The translations under genes were made by a program, and so were the position numbers. DNA of 64,000 nt from assembly GCF_017876495.1 (NCBI RefSeq), contig NZ_JAGIOB010000001.1:2728001-2792000 (forward strand), written 5' to 3'. Shown in pieces: positions 59,687-64,000 of this stretch. The first letter of the stretch is position 1; each line of letters starts with the position of its first letter. The DNA is from Microlunatus capsulatus. Its GTDB lineage: Bacteria; Actinomycetota; Actinomycetes; Propionibacteriales; Propionibacteriaceae. Below the pieces are notes generated by a model, which worked only from the letters and a program-made list of their open reading frames with translations, was not told the origin of the DNA and did not search any database.

Positions 59687-60303
59687 TGCGTCAGCACGCC
59701 CCCGGGCTCAACCGCGCCTGGCTCGTCGTCATCGGCGTCCTGCTCGTCCTCGCGGGGGCCGCCGGCCTCCTCGTCAGCACCGGCCAGCTGGCCCCGCTGG
59801 GCCGGCAGGCCGGCCTCGACCTCAGCCGTCCGGCCACGGACGCGAAGGTCGCCGGCAGCGCCACCGCCTCGGCCCTCGGGACCGGCTGGGTCGTCGTCCT
59901 CGTCGCCGTCGTCGGCGTCGTGCTGGCCCTGCTGGGGCTGGCCTGGCTCGCCGCCCAGGTGCCGCGCACCAACGCGGCCAAGCCGCTGCGGCTCGACGAC
60001 GAGGCCGAGCACGGCCTCACCCGCTGCGCCCCCGACGTCCTCACCGACGCCGTCGAGGCCCAGATCGAGGCCCTGCCGGGCGTCCAGTCCGCCGCGGCCG
60101 TCCTCCGGGGCGACGCGCAGAACCCCGACCTCACCGTCAAGGTGACGGCGGGGGAGCGGGCCGACATCCCCCGGCTGCTCGAGCAGATCGAGTTCGGCCC
60201 CGTCCGCGACCTGGGCACGGCCCTGGACACGGTGGTTCGCCGGCTCGGCGTCCAGCTGGAGATCGACGCCGGCAAGAAGCGGCTCGACCGCATCACCCTC
60301 TGA
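59686..60303 (+). CDS. amaP: AmaP-like alkaline-shock response membrane anchor
   Basis: 205 residues from ATG, overlapping the previous stop by one base. Two membrane helices (about 13-33 and 66-90) then a soluble domain. AmaP proteins of Staphylococcus hold Asp23 at the membrane. Assigned from topology, length and neighbourhood; the sequence itself is divergent. Confidence 0.75.
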   Translation: MRQHAPGLNRAWLVVIGVLLVLAGAAGLLVSTGQLAPLGRQAGLDLSRPATDAKVAGSATASALGTGWVVVLVAVVGVVLALLGLAWLAAQVPRTNAAKPLRLDDEAEHGLTRCAPDVLTDAVEAQIEALPGVQSAAAVLRGDAQNPDLTVKVTAGERADIPRLLEQIEFGPVRDLGTALDTVVRRLGVQLEIDAGKKRLDRITL

Positions 60304-60343
60304 CCGTCCGCGGTCACCACCACCACAGCACGAGGAGCACAGC

Positions 60344-60823
60344 ATGGGCATCCAGGACAAGGCCGAGGACCTCGGCGACGCGGTCGCCGACGCCGCGCAG
60401 GACGCGGGCACGAAGGCCCGTCAGCTGGCCGACGACGTCGCCGACCGCGCGCAGGACACCGCCGAGCGGGTGGGCGACCGGGCCGACGACGCCCGCCGCT
60501 CCGCCTCCCGGGCGGCCTCCGACGCCGGCCGGAAGGTCGAGGGCGCGGCGTCGCACGTGTCCGACCGCGTCGAGGACGCCGTGGACGAGGTCCGGGAGGG
60601 GCACGGGGTCGTCAACCGGCTGCACCGCCTCGGGCTGCGCAGCGAGTGGGCCTACGCCGGCGCCTTCGCCTCCATCGGCGTCTCGCTGGGCTCGTGGCTG
60701 ATCAGCCGCGGCAAGACCGGCGACGACAAGAGCCAGTCGGACCGCTGGGGCATCTTCATCGGCCACTGGGCGCCCACCTTCATGGCGCTCGGCGTCGCGC
60801 TGAAGCTCGAAGAGAAGCGCTGA
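60344..60823 (+). CDS. Amphipathic-repeat stress protein with C-terminal membrane region
   Basis: 159 residues from ATG after CACGAGGAG. The first 90 residues repeat an 11-residue amphipathic pattern (DAVADAAQDAG; ADDVADRAQDT; RVGDRADDARR) like apolipoprotein/LEA-type helices. A hydrophobic segment around 105-120 and a second near 140 follow. Such proteins often accompany Asp23 or YtxH stress genes. No enzymatic motif. Confidence 0.75.
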   Translation: MGIQDKAEDLGDAVADAAQDAGTKARQLADDVADRAQDTAERVGDRADDARRSASRAASDAGRKVEGAASHVSDRVEDAVDEVREGHGVVNRLHRLGLRSEWAYAGAFASIGVSLGSWLISRGKTGDDKSQSDRWGIFIGHWAPTFMALGVALKLEEKR

Positions 60824-60887
60824 TCCCCGCCCACCCGGTGGGCCGGGCGACCGCCCGGCCCGCCACCCCGCACGAGGAGACCCGGTC

Positions 60888-61613
60888 GTGACCGACACCA
60901 TCCGCGAGACGCCCGCAGCCCAGACCCCGGCCGGCGCCGCGCCGCTGCCGCTGGCCGGCGCCGCCACCCCCGAGACCTTGCCCGCCGCGCGCGCCCAGCA
61001 GAGCGCGGCCCTGGCGGCCGCCGGCGTCGGCGGGGTGCACGCCGTGGGCAGCCCCGCGGGCCGCACCCTCGTCCGGGCCATGGGCCGGGTCCGCGGCGGT
61101 CGCACCTCCTACGGCAGCGGCGTCAGCGTCGAGGTGGGGGCCGAGCAGGCCGCCGTCGACGTCAGCCTGGTGCTGGAGTACGGCGCGCAGGCCCCGCAGG
61201 TCGGCGACCAGGTGCGCACGGCCGTCGGCCGCGACGTCGCCGCCGCCACCGGTCTGGAGGTGCTGGAGGTCAACGTCACCGTCGTCGACGTCCACCACCC
61301 CGACGACGACGTCCCCCCGCCGGCCGCGCCCGAGCCCCTCGTCGACGAGCCCGAGGCCGAGGCCGAGGCCGGTCCCCTTCCTGAGGAGCCCGCCGCGGCA
61401 GCCGTGGAGGACGCCGACGAGGCCCCGGCGGTCGACGCGGCCACCGCGGACAGCGCCACCCTCGACGAGACGCCGGCCACGACGGTCGTCGTCGGCCCGG
61501 CCGACGGGGACGGCGGCACGCCGCGCGTCGTCGTCGCCGAGCAGGTCGTCGTCGCCGACGAGGTCGTCGTGGTCGACGGCGACGGCGCCGCGGAGGACCG
61601 CCGCCCGGCCTGA
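60888..61613 (+). CDS. Asp23/Gls24-type protein 3 with long acidic tail
   Basis: 241 residues from GTG. The Asp23-like core spans about 30-140 (GVSVEVGAEQAAVDVSLVLEYG; LEVLEVNVTVVDVHHPDDD). The remaining 100 residues are Glu/Asp/Ala-rich and repetitive (VVVAEQVVVADEVVVVD), probably disordered. The N-terminal sub-motif for strand 1 is degenerate. A hairpin follows before the sigma factor gene. Confidence 0.8.
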   Translation: MTDTIRETPAAQTPAGAAPLPLAGAATPETLPAARAQQSAALAAAGVGGVHAVGSPAGRTLVRAMGRVRGGRTSYGSGVSVEVGAEQAAVDVSLVLEYGAQAPQVGDQVRTAVGRDVAAATGLEVLEVNVTVVDVHHPDDDVPPPAAPEPLVDEPEAEAEAGPLPEEPAAAAVEDADEAPAVDAATADSATLDETPATTVVVGPADGDGGTPRVVVAEQVVVADEVVVVDGDGAAEDRRPA

Positions 61614-61626
61614 GCGCGCGGCAGCA

Positions 61627-61648
61627 GCCCCGGTCGACCGGCCGGGGC
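61627..61648 (+). promoter_or_regulatory. Hairpin in the leader of the ECF sigma gene
   Basis: GCCCCGG (61627-61633) pairs with CCGGGGC (61642-61648), 25 bases before the GTG; AGGAGGGG follows at 61655. It may be an attenuator between the Asp23 gene and the sigma factor gene. Confidence 0.3.
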
Positions 61649-61673
61649 AGGGTCAGGAGGGGACGGAGCACGG

Positions 61674-62387
61674 GTGGAGATCGAGGACCGCGAGACGGTC
61701 CCCGCTGACGTGGCGGGGGTGGACGAGGCCGGCGTGGACGACGCGCAGGCCGTCGCGTCCGGGGGCCCCGACGACGAGACGTCGGGCTCGCCCGCCGGGA
61801 CCGAGGGTTCCGCGGGCTCGCCGCCGTACCCGGACGGCCTCGAGGAGGCCACGGTCGTCGGCCGCGCCCAGGACGGCGACCTCGAGGCGTTCGAGCTGAT
61901 CGTCCGGCGCTACCAGGGACCGGTCTTCCGGCTGGCCTACCGGATGCTGGGCGACCGCGGCGAGGCCGAGGACGTCGTCCAGGACTGCCTGGTGCTGGTC
62001 TGGCGCAAGCTGCCCACCCTCACCGACGTCGTCGCGTTCCGGCGCTGGGTCTACCAGCTGGCCACCCGCCGCTGCCTGAGCGTGCTGCGGACCCGCACCC
62101 GGCGGGCGACCGACGCCACCGACGCCGACGCGCTGGAGCGGGACCTGCCCGTCGACGACGCGGACGACCCGGCGAGGATGGCCCAGTACGCCGCGCAGCT
62201 GCGCGGCCTCGACACCTTCCTGCGGCAGCTGCCCGATGAGCAGCGCGCCTGCTGGGTACTGCGGGAGCTGCACGACCTGACGTACACGGAGATCGCGTTC
62301 GCGATGAACCTGCCCGTCTCGACCGTCCGGGGCCGTCTCGCCCGGGCTCGCCAGAACCTCACGGAAGGAATGAGCGCATGGCGGTGA
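61674..62387 (+). CDS. ECF RNA polymerase sigma factor
   Basis: 237 residues from GTG. After an acidic 60-residue extension, sigma region 2 is clear (IVRRYQGPVFRLAYRMLGD..AEDVVQDCLVLVW, about 75-115) and region 4 has QLPDEQRACWVLRELHDLTYTEIAFAMNLPVSTVRGRLARAR (about 185-232). Typical two-domain ECF factor. Its last ten bases overlap the start of the gene encoding an Asp23 protein with an anti-sigma motif, so the two are produced together. Confidence 0.93.
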   Translation: MEIEDRETVPADVAGVDEAGVDDAQAVASGGPDDETSGSPAGTEGSAGSPPYPDGLEEATVVGRAQDGDLEAFELIVRRYQGPVFRLAYRMLGDRGEAEDVVQDCLVLVWRKLPTLTDVVAFRRWVYQLATRRCLSVLRTRTRRATDATDADALERDLPVDDADDPARMAQYAAQLRGLDTFLRQLPDEQRACWVLRELHDLTYTEIAFAMNLPVSTVRGRLARARQNLTEGMSAWR

Positions 62388-62998
62388 ACACCTCGACCCA
62401 GCTCGGCTGCGGTCGTGACATCGACGAGGTGTGGGAGAACATCGCCCGCCCCGCGACCCCGCACGAGCTCTCCTGCCCGTTCTGCGGCCCCGCCCGGGAG
62501 AGCCTGCAGGAGCTGGAACGGGCGACGTCGAAGCTGCGGGTCGACGACGAGGAGGACCCGGAGCTCCAGGCCGGGCCGCTGGTCATCGCGCGCATCCTCG
62601 AGGTCGCCCGCTCCGAGGTGCGGCGCAACCGGCGGCTGCCCCTCAACAAGCCGCTGCCCGGCCAGGTGAGCGAGGCGCTCACCATCAGCGAGCAGGCCGT
62701 GGCGGCCGTCGTCCGCCGCACCGGCGACCGGCACGGCGGCGTCCAGGTCCGGCGCTGCAGCGTCGAGCTGGTGGACGACTCCGCGCCCGTGGCGGGCTCC
62801 CTCCCGGTGGTCGACGAGCTGGCGCCCCGGGAGGCGTCCGACGTGCGCGTGGCGCTGCGCGTGAGCATCGACGGCGGCGTGTCCATCCCGTCGCTGTCCG
62901 GCGAGCTCAGGAGGGCCGTGATCGACGTCGTCAGCAGGGAGGTCGGGATGAACGTGGTCCGCGTGGACATCGAGGTGGAGGACGTGCACGGTGTCTGA
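62378..62998 (+). CDS. Predicted zinc anti-sigma / Asp23 fusion protein
   Basis: 206 residues from ATG, overlapping the sigma gene. The N-terminus shows the ZAS layout: Cys11, then His29-x3-Cys33-x2-Cys36 (HELSCPFC) and a following helix ESLQELERA, as in RsrA-type anti-sigma factors. Residues about 75-200 are an Asp23-like domain (LTISEQAVAAVVRRT; VALRVSIDGGVSIPSL; VVRVDIEVEDVHGV). It likely inhibits the adjacent ECF factor and links release to envelope state. Predicted from motif and gene order only. Confidence 0.7.
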   Translation: MAVNTSTQLGCGRDIDEVWENIARPATPHELSCPFCGPARESLQELERATSKLRVDDEEDPELQAGPLVIARILEVARSEVRRNRRLPLNKPLPGQVSEALTISEQAVAAVVRRTGDRHGGVQVRRCSVELVDDSAPVAGSLPVVDELAPREASDVRVALRVSIDGGVSIPSLSGELRRAVIDVVSREVGMNVVRVDIEVEDVHGV

Positions 62999-63383
62999 GC
63001 GCGCGACCGCGGGCGGGTCCCGCCCGGAGCCGGGCCGTCGGGTCGTCGGGTCGACGGTGCTGGAGGTCGGCGAGGACGTCGTCGACGCCCTGCGCACGCA
63101 GGTCGGCGCGCTCGTCACCGCCCACCCCGGGGTCCTCCGGCTGGAGCCGACCCTGGCCGGCGCCGTGCAGGCGCTGCGCCGGGCGGGCGGCCCCGACGGC
63201 GTGCAGCTGGTGGCGCACGGCCGCGTGGTGGACGTCGACGTCAACCTGGCCACCCGCGCCGACCACCAGGCCCGCGCCACCGCGACCGAGCTGCAGGCGC
63301 AGCTCGTCGCCCTGGTCGTCGGGCACGGGCTGGTGCCCGGCAGCGTCGAGATCAGCGTCCTGAGCGTCGTCGAGCCGGTCTGA
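62991..63383 (+). CDS. Asp23/Gls24-like protein 5
   Basis: 130 residues from GTG, overlapping the fusion gene by eight bases. The core GSTVLEVGEDVVDALRTQVGAL..DVDVNLATRADHQARATATEL..EISVLSVVEPV keeps the strand-helix order of the family, although the start is degenerate. Probably cytoplasmic; could form mixed assemblies with the other Asp23 proteins. Confidence 0.75.
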   Translation: MSERATAGGSRPEPGRRVVGSTVLEVGEDVVDALRTQVGALVTAHPGVLRLEPTLAGAVQALRRAGGPDGVQLVAHGRVVDVDVNLATRADHQARATATELQAQLVALVVGHGLVPGSVEISVLSVVEPV

Positions 63384-63459
63384 CCCGGTCCGGGGCGTGA
63401 CGACCCGGCCGGTCGTGGCGTCTGGAGGAGGTACCCGCACCCACCTCCTGGAGACCGCC

Positions 63460-63864
63460 GTGACCGTCCGCACCACCCGCCGCGCCCTGCGCCCCCGCCC
63501 GCCCGCCGTCCGCGCCGCCCTCGGGGTGGCCGGCCTGGGCCTGGTCCTCGTCCTGGTCGGCGTGGTGCTGCCGGTCTGGACCGCCATCGGGGCGGCCGAC
63601 GGGGCCGTGGCCGGCGCCGTCGACGTCCCGGCCGGCCGGATCGCCGCCGTCACCGTGCTGGGCCTGCTCGTCGTCCTCGCGCTGGCGGTGGGGCTGGTGC
63701 TGACCCGTCGGGCGGCCCTCGCCTGGCCGCTGGCCCTGGCGGCTCTCGCGCTCGCCCTCGTCGTCGCGGTGTACCCGCTGCTCGCCACCGCGGCCCGCGC
63801 CGTCCAGCAGGGCCGGGAGTTCATCCCCTGGGTGAGCGACCTCGTCGTCCGCTTCACCGGCTGA
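63460..63864 (+). CDS. Membrane protein ending the Asp23 cluster
   Basis: 134 residues from GTG 63460, chosen over GTG 63397 because GGAG precedes it by six bases. Three membrane helices (about 20-40, 62-84, 89-110). Basic N-terminus. A hairpin AGGAGGT / ACCTCCT lies just upstream and encloses the ribosome site region. No family recognised. Confidence 0.7.
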   Translation: MTVRTTRRALRPRPPAVRAALGVAGLGLVLVLVGVVLPVWTAIGAADGAVAGAVDVPAGRIAAVTVLGLLVVLALAVGLVLTRRAALAWPLALAALALALVVAVYPLLATAARAVQQGREFIPWVSDLVVRFTG

Positions 63865-63925
63865 GCGGCCCCGAGCGGCGTAGCGTCGGCGGCACGCCCC
63901 CAGCGCCCGCCCGAGAGGACCGCCC

Positions 63926-64000
63926 GTGCCCGACCGCTTCCTGTCCGCCCGTGGTGACCAGCTCGTCGACGCGGCCGGGGAGGTCGTGCGGCTGCGCGGG
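63926..64000 (+). CDS. Start of a probable GH5 glycosidase (3' truncated by window)
   Basis: 25 codons from GTG after GAGAGGAC. VPDRFLSARGDQLVDAAGEVVRLRG matches the typical opening of GH5 cellulase-like enzymes (xxGxxLVDxxGxxVRLRG). Only this opening is visible, so the assignment is tentative. Confidence 0.5.
   Translation, partial: MPDRFLSARGDQLVDAAGEVVRLRG

Overview
The window is very G+C-rich and reads as chromosome of a high-GC actinobacterium. The gene order nhaA - acetate genes - ssd/tad pilus genes - DEAD helicase - hppA - topA - tmk - holB is, from memory, the backbone shared by Streptomyces and Mycobacterium. Many genes start directly at an apparent transcription start: a -10-like hexamer (TAGGCT, CAGACT, TACCCT, TAGCGT) lies 6-7 bases before ATG or GTG, so leaderless translation seems common. 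The family cannot be fixed from sequence alone.

Layout. 1-3.0 kb: 3' end of a GH13 alpha-glucosidase, a GMC dehydrogenase carrying its own small-subunit domain, and a small acidic protein. 3.0-9.2 kb: holin-like membrane protein, NhaA antiporter, and a minus-strand acetate operon (DUF485 protein, ActP symporter, Acs) behind a Crp-type site. 9.2-16.2 kb: methyltransferase, degenerate Fic-like protein, then ssd-tadA-tadB-tadC-pilin-tadE-tadG. 16.2-25.1 kb: small membrane genes, MrfA-like helicase, proton-pumping pyrophosphatase, CPBP protease, DUF4184 protein, MpaB-type oxygenase. 25.2-30.1 kb: propionate-CoA ligase and a FecCD-type iron transporter behind an IdeR/DtxR-like box. 30.1-42.6 kb: methyltransferase, topA, CYTH-CHAD protein, tmk, holB, a candidate small RNA, a c-di-AMP riboswitch driving an Rpf-LysM cell-wall enzyme, RicT/PSP1 protein, TAP-like peptidase.

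42.75-53.8 kb is accessory. It starts at tRNA-Thr(CGT) beside a truncated tyrosine-integrase end and carries a YtfQRT-YjfF galactofuranose-type ABC importer with its LacI regulator, a HAD phosphatase, a serine hydrolase and an orphan membrane protein. A 28-bp repeat punctuates it: 15 identical tandem copies at 49546-49965 and smaller clusters near 43.0, 50.8 and 52.9 kb, each sitting between gene cassettes and none seen elsewhere in the window.

53.9-57.2 kb is an OpuC/ProVWX-type osmoprotectant importer, followed by an Lsr2-like protein. 57.9-63.9 kb is a dense envelope-stress locus: five Asp23/Gls24-type proteins, DUF2273, DUF6286 and AmaP-like membrane proteins, an ECF sigma factor, and an Asp23 protein whose N-terminus carries a zinc anti-sigma motif. 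The window ends in the start of a probable GH5 glycosidase.

The most unusual items are the cassette-punctuating 28-bp repeat, the predicted anti-sigma/Asp23 fusion, the stop-start mini-ORFs before holB and the CYTH-CHAD gene, and two in-frame copies of a 20-bp repeat inside topA.
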